Of a stretch of DNA of 54,716 nucleotides, positions 9,115-19,400 are shown in pieces; the stretch's first letter is position 1; every line of letters starts with the position of its first letter. The translations under genes and the position numbers were made by a program. The stretch covers positions 1-54,716 of the forward strand of contig CALYRV010000002.1 in assembly GCA_945483525.1 (NCBI GenBank), in the 5' to 3' direction. The notes below the pieces were generated by a model. The model saw nothing but the letters and a program-made list of their open reading frames with translations. It made no database searches and was not told the origin of the DNA. Source of the stretch: an uncultured Verrucomicrobiota bacterium. GTDB lineage: Bacteria > Verrucomicrobiota > Kiritimatiellia > RFP12 > UBA1067.

Positions 9115-10917
9115 ATGAAACAGACTGTATTTACTTATAACCATTTCCCGAAGATCGGTATCCGTCCCATCATCGACGGAAGGCGCCGCGGTGTCCGCGA
9201 GTCGCTTGAAGACCAGACCATGGCCATGGCCAAGGCCGCGGCCAAGCTCATCAGCGACAATCTTCGTTATCCGGACGGTTCCAAGGTCGAGTGTGTGATT
9301 GCCGACACGACGATCGGCGGACGCTTCGAGGCGGCGATGTGCGCGAACAAGTTCCGCGACAACAACGTTGGCGTCTCGCTTTCAGTGACTCCCTGTTGGT
9401 GCTATGGCACCGAGACGATGGATCTTGATCCGGTGATGCCGAAGGCGGTCTGGGGCTTCAACGGCACTGAGCGTCCCGGCGCGGTGTACCTCGCCTGCAT
9501 GCTTGCCGGCTACGCTCAGCGCGGAATGCCGGCATACGGCATCTATGGCAAGGAAGTGCAGAACCGCGACGAGTCAGACAAGATTCCAGCCGACGTCGCC
9601 GAAAAGATCCTCCGTTTCGCGAAGGCCGGTCTCGCCGTCGCGATGATGAAGGGCAAGAGCTATCTCTCGATCGGTTCGAGCGCGATGGGCATCGCTGGAT
9701 CGTTTCTCGATACGAACTTCTTTACTGATTATCTCGGCATTGCTCCAGAGAATATGGACGAGTGCGAGATTCTTCGGCGCATGGAGGAGGGTATCTACGA
9801 TCAGGAGGAGTACAAGAAGTGCCTCGCGTGGATGAAGAAGAATCTTAAGGAAGGCAAGGACTACAATCCCGTCAAGATCCAGAAGTCCCGCGCGGAAAAG
9901 GACGCGAGCTGGGAGTTCCTCGCCAAGATGTCCATTATCGTCCGCGATATGATGGTCGGTAATCCGAAGCTCAAGGAGATGGGCTTTGGGGAGGAAGCCG
10001 TGGGGCGCAACGCGCTCCTTGGCGGATTCCAGGGGCAGCGTCAGTGGACCGACCATTGGCCGAACGGTGATGTCACTGAGACCCTGTGCAATTCCTCGTT
10101 CGACTGGAACGGCAAGAAGATGCCGCAGATCCTCGCGACCGAGAACGACACCTTGAACGGCGTCTGCATGATGCTGATGTGGCTGCTCACGAACAAGGCC
10201 TCGATGTTCGCTGACGTCCGTACCTACTGGTCCGACTCCGCGGTGAAGCGCGCGACGGGGAAGGGGCTACCGAAGGAGGCGAAGCAGGGCATAATCCACC
10301 TCCTCAACTCTGGCTCCTGCTGTCTCGACGCCGCTGGTGCGATGAAGGAGAAGGGCAAGAGCGTCTTCAAGAACTGGTGGGATGTCACTGACAAGGATAT
10401 AGATGCGACGCTCAAGGCCACGAAGTGGGTCCCTGCTGGTGTCGAGTACTTCCGTGGCGGCGGCTTCTCTTCCAGTTTCCTCACCCCGAAGGGTATGCCG
10501 CTCACGATGATACGCATCTCGCTTGTTAAGGGGCAGGGCCCGGTGATGCAGATCGCCGAAGGCTGGTCGGTCGAACTCGACGCGAAGCAGCAGAAGACGT
10601 TGATGGGGCGCACGAACCCCGAATGGCCTTGCACGTGGTTCACGCCACGTCTTACCGGTAAGGGTTTCTTCAAGGATGTTTATTCGGTGATGAACGCGTG
10701 GGCCGCGAATCACGGTGCAATCGCGTATGGGCACATCGGTGCGGACCTCATCACGCTCGCCTCAATGCTCCGTATTCCGGTCGCGATGCATAATGTGCCG
10801 GAAGAGAAGGTCTTCCAGCCGCATTGCTGGGGGCTCTTCGGCGCGTCCGACGATCCGACCGGAGCGGATTACCGTGCGTGCAAGAACTTCGGTCCGTTGT
10901 ACGCGACGAACCGGTGA
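9115..10917 (+). CDS. fucI: L-fucose isomerase
   Basis: This 600-aa protein, close to the ~590 aa of E. coli FucI, interconverts L-fucose and L-fuculose in the cytoplasm. The FucI start ([19 protein letters not shown]) and the [24 protein letters not shown] and [14 protein letters not shown] C-terminal blocks are all recognisable. It follows the fucosidase after 36 nt with an AAAGGG ribosome site. FucK and FucA, needed to take fuculose into glycolysis, are not in the window. FucI therefore either feeds a pathway encoded elsewhere or runs beside the kinase route. Confidence 0.94.
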   Translation: MKQTVFTYNHFPKIGIRPIIDGRRRGVRESLEDQTMAMAKAAAKLISDNLRYPDGSKVECVIADTTIGGRFEAAMCANKFRDNNVGVSLSVTPCWCYGTETMDLDPVMPKAVWGFNGTERPGAVYLACMLAGYAQRGMPAYGIYGKEVQNRDESDKIPADVAEKILRFAKAGLAVAMMKGKSYLSIGSSAMGIAGSFLDTNFFTDYLGIAPENMDECEILRRMEEGIYDQEEYKKCLAWMKKNLKEGKDYNPVKIQKSRAEKDASWEFLAKMSIIVRDMMVGNPKLKEMGFGEEAVGRNALLGGFQGQRQWTDHWPNGDVTETLCNSSFDWNGKKMPQILATENDTLNGVCMMLMWLLTNKASMFADVRTYWSDSAVKRATGKGLPKEAKQGIIHLLNSGSCCLDAAGAMKEKGKSVFKNWWDVTDKDIDATLKATKWVPAGVEYFRGGGFSSSFLTPKGMPLTMIRISLVKGQGPVMQIAEGWSVELDAKQQKTLMGRTNPEWPCTWFTPRLTGKGFFKDVYSVMNAWAANHGAIAYGHIGADLITLASMLRIPVAMHNVPEEKVFQPHCWGLFGASDDPTGADYRACKNFGPLYATNR

Positions 10918-10953
10918 GTTTAGTTGGGGTGAATAGTTGGAGTTGGAAACGGA

Positions 10954-12141
10954 GTGAAACAGGTCGTTTTAAAAGCGGGCAGGGAACGCAGCGTACTCAA
11001 GGGACATCCCTGGATTTTTTCTGGGGCGCTTGAAGAGGTCGATGCTGCGTCTTCTCCGCATGCCGGCGAGACCGTTGAAGTCATTTCGTCGAAGGGCGAG
11101 AGGCTCGGTTGCGGATGGTATTCGCCGTCGAGCCAGATCCGCGTTAGGATGGTGCCTGAGAGGTCCGTTGGCGAGCTTGTCGGCTCATCCGTCAACAGGC
11201 GCGCAGATTTCTTCGCGCATGGTTACACGAATGCGGTGAGACTCGTCAATGCCGAGTCTGATCAGCTACCTGGTGTCATCGCGGATTACTATGCCGGGCA
11301 TGTTGTCATTCAACTTACGAGTGCCGGGGCTGATGCGCATCGTGACGAGATCGCCGATGCGCTCATGTCCTGCGCCCCGTCCTGTCTTGGAGTTTCCGAA
11401 CGCCTTGACCTCAAGGATCGCGAGAAAGAAGGGCTTCCGCTTCCAGACTCCGATTCGGCATTGCGGCTTCTTCGTGGCGCAGTGCCGCCGGACGAGATCG
11501 AGATAACCGAGGGGGCGTGCAGGTTCCTAGTCGATGTCCGTAAGGGGCATAAGACAGGCTTTTATCTTGATCAGCGTGACGCGCGAATGCTCGTAGGTTC
11601 GCTTGCGAGCGGACGCGAGATGCTCAATTGTTTCTCCTACACCGGCGGCTTCGGACTCTTCGCGCGGGCCTGCGGCGCTTCGAAGGTGACTCAGGTCGAT
11701 ATTTCTGGCGATGCGCTTGCAATGGCGAAGAAGAACGAGCGCCTAACCAATATGTGCGGCACGACGATGGAGTATGTTGAGGCGGACGTCTTCGCTTATC
11801 TTCGCAAGTGCCGCGATGAAGGGAAGCAGTTTGATTTTATCGTACTCGACCCGCCGAAGTTTGCTGCGACCAAGTCACAGGTGATGAAAGCGGCGCGCGG
11901 TTATAAGGACATCAATCTTCTTGCGATGAAGCTGCTGAGACCGAACGGATATCTCGCAACGTTCTCATGTTCAGGCGCAATGACACCGGAGCTTTTCGAT
12001 CAGGTGCTGGCTGAAGCTGCGGTTGACGCGAAAAAGAACTTTCAGGTGATCGCCAGAACCCGTCAGGGGCTTGATCATCCAGTCGCGATCTCTTTTCCAG
12101 AGGGGTTTTATCTCAAGGGCGTAATAATGAGGAGTATATAG
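10954..12141 (+). CDS. rlmI: RlmI-like 23S rRNA (cytosine-C5) methyltransferase
   Basis: This 395-aa SAM-dependent methyltransferase has an N-terminal PUA domain (start to about residue 75, with GHPWIFSGAL) and a class I Rossmann methyltransferase domain. The motifs are TGFYLDQRDAR, LNCFSYTGGF (motif I) and VLDPPKFA (catalytic DPPKF). This architecture matches RlmI, which methylates 23S rRNA at C1962. The start is GTG at 10954, following a GGAG-rich leader. The next gene starts 1 nt after the stop with a GAGGAG ribosome site. Exact rRNA target is inferred from the family. Confidence 0.85.
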   Translation: MKQVVLKAGRERSVLKGHPWIFSGALEEVDAASSPHAGETVEVISSKGERLGCGWYSPSSQIRVRMVPERSVGELVGSSVNRRADFFAHGYTNAVRLVNAESDQLPGVIADYYAGHVVIQLTSAGADAHRDEIADALMSCAPSCLGVSERLDLKDREKEGLPLPDSDSALRLLRGAVPPDEIEITEGACRFLVDVRKGHKTGFYLDQRDARMLVGSLASGREMLNCFSYTGGFGLFARACGASKVTQVDISGDALAMAKKNERLTNMCGTTMEYVEADVFAYLRKCRDEGKQFDFIVLDPPKFAATKSQVMKAARGYKDINLLAMKLLRPNGYLATFSCSGAMTPELFDQVLAEAAVDAKKNFQVIARTRQGLDHPVAISFPEGFYLKGVIMRSI

Positions 12142-12142
12142 T

Positions 12143-13045
12143 ATGAGTGTTCGAAATTTGCTTGCGGCGTCGCTTTCGGCGCTGTTCTTCGCCGGATGTG
12201 CCACTGAAAAGCCAGACGACGGATGTGTGAAGGTGCTGATGATCGGCAACAGCTTCTCCATCTCGCTGATGTCTAATCTGCCGAGGGTCGCCGAGTCGAT
12301 GAACGTGCCGCTTGCGCTCACGTCTCTTTATATCGGCGGGTGTTCGCTTGATCGTCATGTCGAGAATCTGCACCACGTTGAGGAAGAGAGTTTCCGTCCC
12401 TATAAGGTCAATTACGCTCTTCGCGGGAAGTACATTCCGCAGACGAATGCGAATATCACCGATATGCTGAACGGGGAGACGAAGTACGATATCATTACGA
12501 TTCAGCAGGCATCCCATTTCTCCTGGCGTAAAGAGTCGTATTCCCCATCCGGAGATGAGCTTGTCGCCGCGATTCGCAAGGCTCAGCCGCAGGCGAAGAT
12601 CTTTGTGCAGGAGACCTGGAGTTACACGCCCTGGGATCGCCGTTTAAAGGAATGGGGAATTGATCAGAACGAGATGTATGAACTACTTCGTGACGCTTAT
12701 GATGCATTTGCTGGCAAATACGGTTTCCAGGTGATCAAGATGGGGTCCGCCGTTCAGGAATGGCGCAAACGTCTACCGGTGAAGTATACGGATCACTCGT
12801 TCGGCGGCGATGTTATTGGCGGACGCTTCCAGAAGGTGGAGGATATGTTCAAGCGAACCGCAGATAACAAGTGGGTGCCGAATACGGACGTATTTCATCT
12901 CAATGAGAAGGGTGAGTATCTTCAGGCCTTGGTTTGGGCGACAAAACTGTTTGGAAAGGATGCCACAGAGTGCGAATACCGTCCGGAATACGTTTCTGTG
13001 TCTGAAGCCGAATTGATGAAGGATATTGCAAACGGACTCAAGTGA
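12143..13045 (+). CDS. SGNH/GDSL-type lipoprotein (DUF4886-like)
   Basis: This 300-aa protein has a lipoprotein signal peptide: a hydrophobic stretch then FAGC, with Cys19 as the lipidated residue. The SGNH-fold landmarks are MIGNSFS after the signal (block I with Ser) and DVFHLNEKG near the C-terminus (block V, Asp-x-x-His). The family as a whole are esterases, acyl hydrolases or carbohydrate deacetylases. DUF4886 members are common in Bacteroidota and PVC polysaccharide loci. A role in deacetylating glycans is an inference. It overlaps no neighbour and is probably co-transcribed with the rRNA methyltransferase. Confidence 0.75.
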   Translation: MSVRNLLAASLSALFFAGCATEKPDDGCVKVLMIGNSFSISLMSNLPRVAESMNVPLALTSLYIGGCSLDRHVENLHHVEEESFRPYKVNYALRGKYIPQTNANITDMLNGETKYDIITIQQASHFSWRKESYSPSGDELVAAIRKAQPQAKIFVQETWSYTPWDRRLKEWGIDQNEMYELLRDAYDAFAGKYGFQVIKMGSAVQEWRKRLPVKYTDHSFGGDVIGGRFQKVEDMFKRTADNKWVPNTDVFHLNEKGEYLQALVWATKLFGKDATECEYRPEYVSVSEAELMKDIANGLK

Positions 13046-13046
13046 G

Positions 13047-13139
13047 ATGGCGGCGGACGGATCCTCGTTCGTGACGGACGGCGAGCTTCTCTATGCCTAC
13101 TGCACGGCGAAGACGTGCTTCATGTTCATCGTCTGGTGA
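13047..13139 (+). CDS. Possible 30-aa small ORF or gene relic
   Basis: An ATG one base after the lipoprotein stop opens a 30-codon frame ending TGA at 13137-13139, just before the rlmN promoter. The product is Cys-rich at its end (YCTAKTC). It has no recognisable family. The tight spacing to the upstream stop is compatible with coupled translation, but the frame may be fortuitous or a degraded gene start. Confidence 0.25.
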   Translation: MAADGSSFVTDGELLYAYCTAKTCFMFIVW

Positions 13140-13145
13140 GCGTTG

Positions 13146-13154
13146 TGATATAAT
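13146..13154 (+). promoter_or_regulatory. Extended -10 promoter of rlmN
   Basis: TGATATAAT with TATAAT at 13149-13154. The predicted start site (~13161) falls between GTG 13160 and ATG 13166, leaving a leader of about 5 nt or none. Confidence 0.7.
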
Positions 13155-13165
13155 ATGCCGTGTCT

Positions 13166-14203
13166 ATGAGAAAAGCGTGGTCAATATTGCCGGAGGAGTG
13201 GAAACCGATTCTTACTGAGAAGGGGCTCAGGGCTTTTCGTGCCGATCAGATCCTGCAGTCGCTTTACCGCGACTATATCGAGGATTGGGATCTCGCGACG
13301 ACGCTCCCCAAGGATTTCCGCGAGGCACTCAAGACGGAGTTCCCGATCACGAAGTACGAGACGCTGGAAGTGTCGAAGTCCGACGACGGTACGCAGAAGC
13401 TGCTGATCGGATTCGAGGACGGCAATTCCGTCGAGACGGTGCTGATTCCCGCAACTGGACGTTTCACGCAGTGCATCTCGACGCAGGTCGGCTGCGCCAT
13501 GGGCTGCGCCTTTTGCGCGTCTGGTAGCCGCGGGGTCGTCAGGTCGCTTACCTCGGATGAGATCGTCGCCGAATATATGGCCGGGCGTAAGCTCGGCGAG
13601 ATCACCAATATCGTGGTCATGGGGATGGGCGAGCCGTTCTCCAACTATGACGAGACGATGCGTGCGCTTAAGTTGATCAACGCAGGCAAGGGTCCGAACC
13701 TCGGCGCGCGGCACATCACGTTGTCGACCTGCGGCGTAGTTCCCGGTTTCGCGAAACTCGCCGCGGAAGGGATCCAGTTCGAGCTCTCGGTTTCGCTGCA
13801 TGCGCCTAACGACGAACTTCGTTCGCAGCTGATGCCGGTAAACAAGCGCTGGCCGCTGGACGAGCTGCTCCCGGCCTGTGCCGAATATACCGAGAAGACG
13901 AAGCGTATCATCACCTTTGAGTATACCGTCATCCAGGGGGTCAACGACAGCCGTGCCTGCGCCGAGGAGCTTGCGCGGCAGGTTCGTCGCGTGCCGATGG
14001 CGAAGGTTAACCTCATTCCGCTCTCGCCGGTCGATCACCATCCCGATTTCCATACGCCGGACGACAGGACGATGCTGATGTTCCTCGACGTTCTGATGAA
14101 GCACGGCATTCAGACGATGCTTCGACGTTCTCGGGGGAAGGATGCGAATGCTGCGTGCGGACAGCTTAGACTGCGTCATATTTCCGATTTGGCCCATTCT
14201 TGA
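13166..14203 (+). CDS. rlmN: Dual-specificity 23S rRNA/tRNA adenine-C2 methyltransferase
   Basis: This ~345-aa radical-SAM enzyme methylates C2 of A2503 in 23S rRNA and A37 in tRNAs. The radical SAM cluster motif is visible as CAMGCAFC (CxxxCxxC). VVMGMGEPFSNYD and the C-terminal GKDANAACGQL are RlmN signatures, the latter including the second catalytic Cys. GTG 13160 is in frame two codons earlier, but the promoter predicts that transcription begins at about 13161, so ATG 13166 is preferred. The end of the gene contains a CCCATTC/GAATGGG inverted repeat over the stop codon. Confidence 0.93.
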   Translation: MRKAWSILPEEWKPILTEKGLRAFRADQILQSLYRDYIEDWDLATTLPKDFREALKTEFPITKYETLEVSKSDDGTQKLLIGFEDGNSVETVLIPATGRFTQCISTQVGCAMGCAFCASGSRGVVRSLTSDEIVAEYMAGRKLGEITNIVVMGMGEPFSNYDETMRALKLINAGKGPNLGARHITLSTCGVVPGFAKLAAEGIQFELSVSLHAPNDELRSQLMPVNKRWPLDELLPACAEYTEKTKRIITFEYTVIQGVNDSRACAEELARQVRRVPMAKVNLIPLSPVDHHPDFHTPDDRTMLMFLDVLMKHGIQTMLRRSRGKDANAACGQLRLRHISDLAHS

Positions 14204-14220
14204 ATGGGTGAAAATCGCCC

Positions 14221-14250
14221 TTGAAACGATGCGGCGATTTATGATATAAT
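14221..14250 (+). promoter_or_regulatory. Promoter of tRNA-Val
   Basis: TTGAAA at 14221-14226, 18-bp spacer, TATAAT at 14245-14250 preceded by TGA. The tRNA begins 20 nt downstream. Confidence 0.8.
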
Positions 14251-14269
14251 ACGCGCCAATCCGTTTTTC

Positions 14270-14346
14270 GGGCGATTAGCTCAGTTGGTTAGAGCACTTC
14301 CTTCACACGGAAGGGGTCACTGGTTCGAATCCAGTATCGCCCACCA
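14270..14346 (+). tRNA. tRNA-Val (anticodon CAC)
   Basis: This 77-nt cloverleaf has acceptor GGGCGAT paired with ATCGCCC, a D-arm containing AGCTCAGTTGG, and anticodon stem CTTCC/GGAAG closing the loop TTCACAC, which reads anticodon CAC (valine GUG codons). The T-arm loop is GGTTCGAATCC. The discriminator A and 3' CCA (14344-14346) are encoded. It has its own strong promoter. Confidence 0.96.
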
Positions 14347-14353
14347 CCCTTGG

Positions 14354-14383
14354 TTGCGCTCGGGATGCGGGTTATGGTATAAT
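14354..14383 (+). promoter_or_regulatory. Promoter of rpmE
   Basis: TTGCGC at 14354-14359, 18-bp spacer, TATAAT at 14378-14383 preceded by TGG (extended -10). Confidence 0.75.
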
Positions 14384-14414
14384 AAAAGAAAATTTTGAAC
14401 AAGGAAGCAAGAAA

Positions 14415-14621
14415 ATGAAGGAAAACATTCATCCGACCTACGGCGACGCCACGATCACCTGTGCGTGCGGTAACGTCATCAAGACCCGTTCCACGAAGAA
14501 GGAAATGACGGTCAACACCTGCAGCGCGTGCCATCCGTACTTCACCGGTCAGAAGACCATGGTTGATACTGAAGGTCGCGTTGATTCGTTCAAGAAGCGT
14601 TACGCGAAGTTCGCCAAGTAA
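14415..14621 (+). CDS. rpmE: 50S ribosomal protein L31 (zinc-binding type)
   Basis: This 68-aa protein matches bacterial L31 along its length: KENIHPTY at the start, four cysteines in C-x-C (residues 16/18) and C-x2-C (36/39) spacing that bind zinc, HPYFTG and a basic tail RVDSFKKRY. The Cys-containing form is the housekeeping, zinc-replete paralogue. A SD-like AAGGAAG lies upstream. A rho-independent terminator follows. Confidence 0.95.
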   Translation: MKENIHPTYGDATITCACGNVIKTRSTKKEMTVNTCSACHPYFTGQKTMVDTEGRVDSFKKRYAKFAK

Positions 14622-14648
14622 GCGCCTGGCGCTTTACGAGGGTAAAAG

Positions 14649-14688
14649 GGCATCGGGGCTTAAGGGTTTCCGATGCTCTTCCTTTTTT
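14649..14688 (+). terminator. Rho-independent terminator after rpmE
   Basis: GCATCGG (14650-14656) pairs with CCGATGC (14670-14676), followed by a T-rich run through 14688. Confidence 0.8.
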
Positions 14689-14705
14689 GAAGGATCAATC
14701 CGCTC

Positions 14706-14736
14706 TTCAACTTCACACTTCACACTTCAACTTTTC
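14706..14736 (+). repeat. CT-rich short tandem repeat (CTTCACA/CTTCAAC type)
   Basis: Imperfect repetition of CTTCAAC and TTCACAC units just before prfA. Related CT-rich (or GA-rich) runs recur at 31695-31725, 45040-45066, 52845-52876, 53675-53708 and 53947-53981, including inside coding regions. Confidence 0.6.
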
Positions 14737-14739
14737 CGA

Positions 14740-15717
14740 ATGAAGGCAGAGGAAATAGAGAAGAAACTGTCACGGCTCCCCGAGGTGGAGATGCAGTTGT
14801 CTGATCCGACGGTTCTTTCGGATCGCAAGCGTTATCGTGCAATCCTCGCCGAATACACTGCGCTTAAGAAGCTTGATTACGCATGGGTTGCATATCAGTT
14901 GGAAGAAGGCAGCGAACAGGAGGTGCTAGCGGCGTTGTTGCCGCCGGATCCGCTTGAGGGCCGTAATGCGGTGTTGGAAATCCGTGCCGGCACTGGCGGT
15001 GAAGAAGCTGCTCTTTTCGCCGGGGATCTTTTCCGGATGTACAGTCGTTATGCGGAACTGCGAGGCTGGAAGGTTGAGAAGTTGAGCGATAGCATGACCT
15101 CGCTCAACGGGTATAAGGAAGTGATCTTCAAGATGGTCGGGGAAGGTGCATACGGGCTCCTCCGTTTCGAGTCGGGTGCTCATCGTGTGCAGCGTGTGCC
15201 AGAGACCGAGACTCAGGGGCGCATCCACACTTCAGCAGCGACTGTTGTCGTGTTCCCTGAGGCGGATGAGGATGATGAGCTTGAGATTCCAGACAGTGAC
15301 ATCCGCATTGATCTCTTCTGTGCCGGTGGAGCGGGCGGTCAGCATGTGAATAAGACCGAAAGCGCGGTCCGCATGACACATCTTCCCACCGGACTCGTCG
15401 CGCAATGCCAGGATGAACGTTCGCAGATTCGCAACCGGGAGAAGTGTCTGGCCACGCTGAAGGCGCGTATTCTCGACTTCAAGCGCCGCGAGGAAGAGGC
15501 GAAATTAGGCGCAGACCGCATGACTTTGCGTGGGTCAGGAGACCGTTCGGAGAAGATCCGCACCTACAATTTTCCGCAGAATCGGCTGACAGATCATCGA
15601 ATCGGACTTACTCTTTACTCGCTTGACCGTATCATCGAAGGCGAGATTGGCCCGGTGCTGGACGCCTTGCACGAGAATGATCTCAATGAAAGGGTAAGCC
15701 ATGCCTGTGACGATTAA
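14740..15717 (+). CDS. prfA: Peptide chain release factor 1
   Basis: This 325-aa protein terminates translation at UAA and [23 protein letters not shown] opens the core. [14 protein letters not shown] carries the P-x-T recognition tripeptide typical of RF1 (RF2 has SPF). [16 protein letters not shown] is the GGQ peptidyl-hydrolysis loop. The ATG at 14740 is where homology begins; a longer in-frame extension upstream would read through the L31 terminator. The protein is ~30-35 residues shorter than usual RF1, and the missing part falls in the helical N-terminal domain between DPTVLSD and [10 protein letters not shown]. The stop overlaps the coaB start. Confidence 0.93.
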   Translation: MKAEEIEKKLSRLPEVEMQLSDPTVLSDRKRYRAILAEYTALKKLDYAWVAYQLEEGSEQEVLAALLPPDPLEGRNAVLEIRAGTGGEEAALFAGDLFRMYSRYAELRGWKVEKLSDSMTSLNGYKEVIFKMVGEGAYGLLRFESGAHRVQRVPETETQGRIHTSAATVVVFPEADEDDELEIPDSDIRIDLFCAGGAGGQHVNKTESAVRMTHLPTGLVAQCQDERSQIRNREKCLATLKARILDFKRREEEAKLGADRMTLRGSGDRSEKIRTYNFPQNRLTDHRIGLTLYSLDRIIEGEIGPVLDALHENDLNERVSHACDD

Positions 15718-16405
15718 ACGTGTGGTTGTTACCGCGGGTCCCACTCGGGAATACCTTGATCCTGTCCGCTTCATCTCGAACCCCTCGACCGGTAAAATGG
15801 GCTTTGCCGTAGCCAGGGCTGCCGCGGAAAAGGGATATGATGTCGTACTGATCGCCGGTCCGGTCTCCCTTAAGACCCCGAAGGGTGTGAAGCGAATCGA
15901 TGTCGTTTCGGCCCGTGATATGCTCGCTGCGGTCAAACGCTCGGTTTCCTGTTTGCCATCGAGCGATGACCCCGTGCACGCCGGCCAAGGCGGCCGGAAA
16001 ACTAGTCTACAGCTCGCCTCGAGCGGAAAGCGGGATCTGACCGTCCTCATCTCCACTGCCGCCATAGCGGATTGGCGGCCTGCCAATTGTGCGCGGCAGA
16101 AGCTCAAGAAGGGTGAGATGTCTGATACTTTGAAGCTCGTTCGTAATCCCGATATTCTGAAATCCGTTAAGGGCTGTCTCAAGGTCGGCTTCGCCGCCGA
16201 AACGCGCGCGGTGGAGTCTGAAGCGCGGCGGAAGTGCCGCGAGAAAAACCTTGAGTTCATCGTTGCCAACGACGTAACCAAGCCTGGTTGCGGCTTCGGT
16301 ACCGATACCAATCGTGTGATATTCCTCCGTAAGGATGGCACAATCGAGAGGTTGCCGTTGATGTCCAAACTCGCAGTTGCCCGTCGCATCATTCGTGAGT
16401 TTTGA
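15701..16405 (+). CDS. coaB: Phosphopantothenate-cysteine ligase (stand-alone CoaB domain)
   Basis: This 234-aa protein ligates 4'-phosphopantothenate and cysteine in CoA synthesis. Its features match the C-terminal half of the usual CoaBC fusion: [46 protein letters not shown] and VANDV. The CoaC decarboxylase half is absent, so it must be encoded elsewhere. Residues ~83-110 form an extra, low-similarity loop whose DNA contains a CCGGCC/GGCCGG hairpin (15981-15997) and looks like an in-frame insertion. It overlaps prfA by 17 nt, so translation is probably coupled. Confidence 0.88.
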   Translation: MPVTIKRVVVTAGPTREYLDPVRFISNPSTGKMGFAVARAAAEKGYDVVLIAGPVSLKTPKGVKRIDVVSARDMLAAVKRSVSCLPSSDDPVHAGQGGRKTSLQLASSGKRDLTVLISTAAIADWRPANCARQKLKKGEMSDTLKLVRNPDILKSVKGCLKVGFAAETRAVESEARRKCREKNLEFIVANDVTKPGCGFGTDTNRVIFLRKDGTIERLPLMSKLAVARRIIREF

Positions 16406-16411
16406 TATAAT
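16403..16411 (+). promoter_or_regulatory. Extended -10 promoter of dnaE
   Basis: TGATATAAT with TATAAT at 16406-16411, overlapping the end of coaB. Predicted start ~16418, seven nt before ATG 16425. Confidence 0.65.
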
Positions 16412-16424
16412 ATCCGGGTAAGAT

Positions 16425-19400
16425 ATGTTTACCCACCTGCATCTTCATACAACGTATTCGCTGCTCGACGGACAGTGTTCCATCGACGGGATCGTGGGTA
16501 AGGCGAAGGCGCTTGGAATGACGTCGCTCGCGGTGACCGATCACGGCAACCTATTTGCGCTCAAGGCCTTCTATGACGCCGCGAGGAAAGCGGGTATCAA
16601 GCCAATTCTTGGTGTCGAAGCATATGTGACCTCTACGGGCGACTACACGACCCGCGACAAGGCTGAACGTCGTCATCATCTCTGTCTCCACGCGAAGAAC
16701 CTGGTCGGATACCACAACCTTGTGCGCCTGATGTCCGAGGCGCACATCCATGGCTATTATCACAACGCGCGTATCGACCATACGCTGCTGGAGAAGTATC
16801 ACGAGGGACTCCACTGTTCGTCCGCCTGTATCGCCGGCGAGGTCGCGCATGCGATCGACATCGGCAGGATGGACGAAGCCGAGCGTATCGCGAAGTGGTA
16901 TCACGACCTCTTCGGCGACGACTATTCGCTCGAGGTGATGCTCCATCCGCCCGGGAAGGGCGAGGACGGCAAGGTGCACGTGCCGCCGATCCCAGGGGAG
17001 GCGATCCAGGATTTCCATGAGCTCTACGCGCGGCAGGTCAAGGTCGTGAACGGCATGATTGAGCTCGGCAGGAAACTTGGCATCCGGATCATCGCGACGA
17101 ACGACGTTCACTTCCTTGAGAAGGATGACGACGATTCGCATGACGTGCTTCTGGCGCTTTCGACGGGCGTGAAGATGTCCGATACGAAGCGCATGATCTA
17201 CACTGGTCAGGAGTATTTCAAGACCGAGGAGGAGATGCTTAAGCTCTTTCCCGAGCATCCTGAGTTTGTTGCGGCGACCCAAACGGTTGCGGATATGGTT
17301 GAGGAGTACGAACTCAACTCCGACCCGATCATGCCGAAATTCCCGATTCCTGCGGAGTTCGGCAGCGAAGAGGAGTACGCGAAGACCTACGACGAGGCGA
17401 AGTTGCGCGAGGAGTTCAACACCGAGGACAAGCCCAAGAATTTCGAGCGTCTCGGCGGCTATGATAAGGTACTCCGCATCAAGTTCGAGGCGGACTACCT
17501 CCAGTCGCTCGTCTATGCCGGCGCAAAACGCCGCTGGGGGGATCCCGTTCCGGTGGACATAATGGAGCGCGTCGACTTCGAGCTCAACGTCATCAAGACG
17601 ATGGGCTTTCCCGGCTACTTCCTGATCGTCAACGACTACATCTACAACGCGCGTAAGATGGGTGTGTGGGTGGGTCCTGGACGTGGCTCGGCCGCCGGCG
17701 CCGCCGTCGCCTATGCGCTCGGCATCACCAACGTCGATCCGCTTAAATATGACCTCCTGTTCGAACGCTTCCTCAACCCCGACCGCATCTCAATGCCCGA
17801 TATTGATGTCGACTTCGACGACGCGGGACGCGGTAAGGTGCTTGAGTTCGTCACGCAGAAGTACGGACAGGACCACGTTGCGCATATTGTGACGTTCGGC
17901 CAGATGGCGGCGAAGAGCGTCATCAAGGATGTGGGGCGCGTGATGGAATATCCTCTGCCCGACACCAACAAGCTTGCTGGCTACGTACCTGAAGTTCCGA
18001 AGATCACCTTCAAGAAGGCGACGAGCACGACGGACAAGAACGGAAATCCCAATCCCAACTATTCCGCGCAGCTCGTGGACGCGTTCGAATCTCCAGATCC
18101 GACCGTGCACCTCCTCATGGAGCGCGCGAAGAAGCTCGAAGGCGGAATGCGCCAGCCTGGCGTCCACGCCTGCGGCGTCATCATTTCGCGTGACCCGCTG
18201 ATCGAGACGCTGCCAGTTATGCCGACCGAAGGCGAGTCGCTCTTGACGACGCAGTATGACGGACACTTCGTGGAGCCAGTCGGGCTGCTCAAGATGGATT
18301 TCCTCGGACTCAAGACGCTGACCGTCGAGAAGGAATGCGTCGCGATTCTGGGCCCCAACAATCCGCGCGTCCCTGAGTTCCTACGTGGTCCCGACGGTTG
18401 CCTCGATCCTGACAAGATCCCTGATGACGACCAGGAAACGTACAAGCTGTTCGGGCGCGGCGAAACGACCGGAATCTTCCAGTTCGAATCGGACGGCATG
18501 AAGAAGTGGCTGATGGCGCTCCAGCCGACGAAGCTCACCGACCTCGTCGCCATGAACGCGCTGTATCGTCCGGGTCCGATGGACTACATCCCTACCTTTG
18601 TTCGCCGCAAGCAGGGCGAGGAGGAGATCGTTTACGATCATCCGCTGATGGAGAAGTATCTGAAGGATACCTACGGCGTCTGCGTCTATCAGGAACAGGT
18701 GATGCTTTTGTCGCGTCTCCTCGGCGGTTTCACCCGCGGTGATTCCGACAAGCTACGTAAGGCGATGGGCAAGAAGCAGCTCGAGGTGATGGAGAAGCTG
18801 AAGGTCAAGTTCATCGACGGCTGTCTCGCGAATCCCGAGTTTCGTATCGACAAGTGGAAGGACGAGGCGGAGGCGAGGAAGCTTATCGACAAGGTGTGGG
18901 ACGACTGGCGCGCGTTCGCGTCGTATGCTTTCAACAAGTCCCACGCCGTCTGCTACGCCTGGGTCGCGTATCAGACCGGCTATCTCAAGGCGCATTACCC
19001 GGCCGAGTTCATGTGCGCCCAGATCTCGTCTGAAATCGGTAACTTCGACAAGCTCCCCGGCTTCGTCGCCGAGGCTCAGGACATGGGACTCGAGCTCCGG
19101 CTTCCGGACGTCAACGAGTCTGGCAGCCGCTTCGTGCCGACTCCGGACGCGAAGGGCATCCGTTACGGACTCTCCGGCATCAAGGGTGTCGGCGGTGCGG
19201 GCGACTATATTGTGGCGGAGCGGAAGAAGAACGGACCATACCAGGGCTATCTCGATTTCTGTATGCGCCTCGCGGGTACGCCCGCGTGCAACAAGCGCGT
19301 TCTCGAAAACCTCACCCGTACCGGCGCGTTCTCGACGCTCGAACCGAACCGCGGCAAGCTTTTCAACAATATCGAATTTGCGCTTAAGAAGAGCCAGCAG

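Noticed and set aside
15535..16392. 285-aa minus-strand ORF opposite prfA/coaB
   Set aside because: Antisense shadow of two conserved genes; the sequence is Arg/Ser-rich with no family features.
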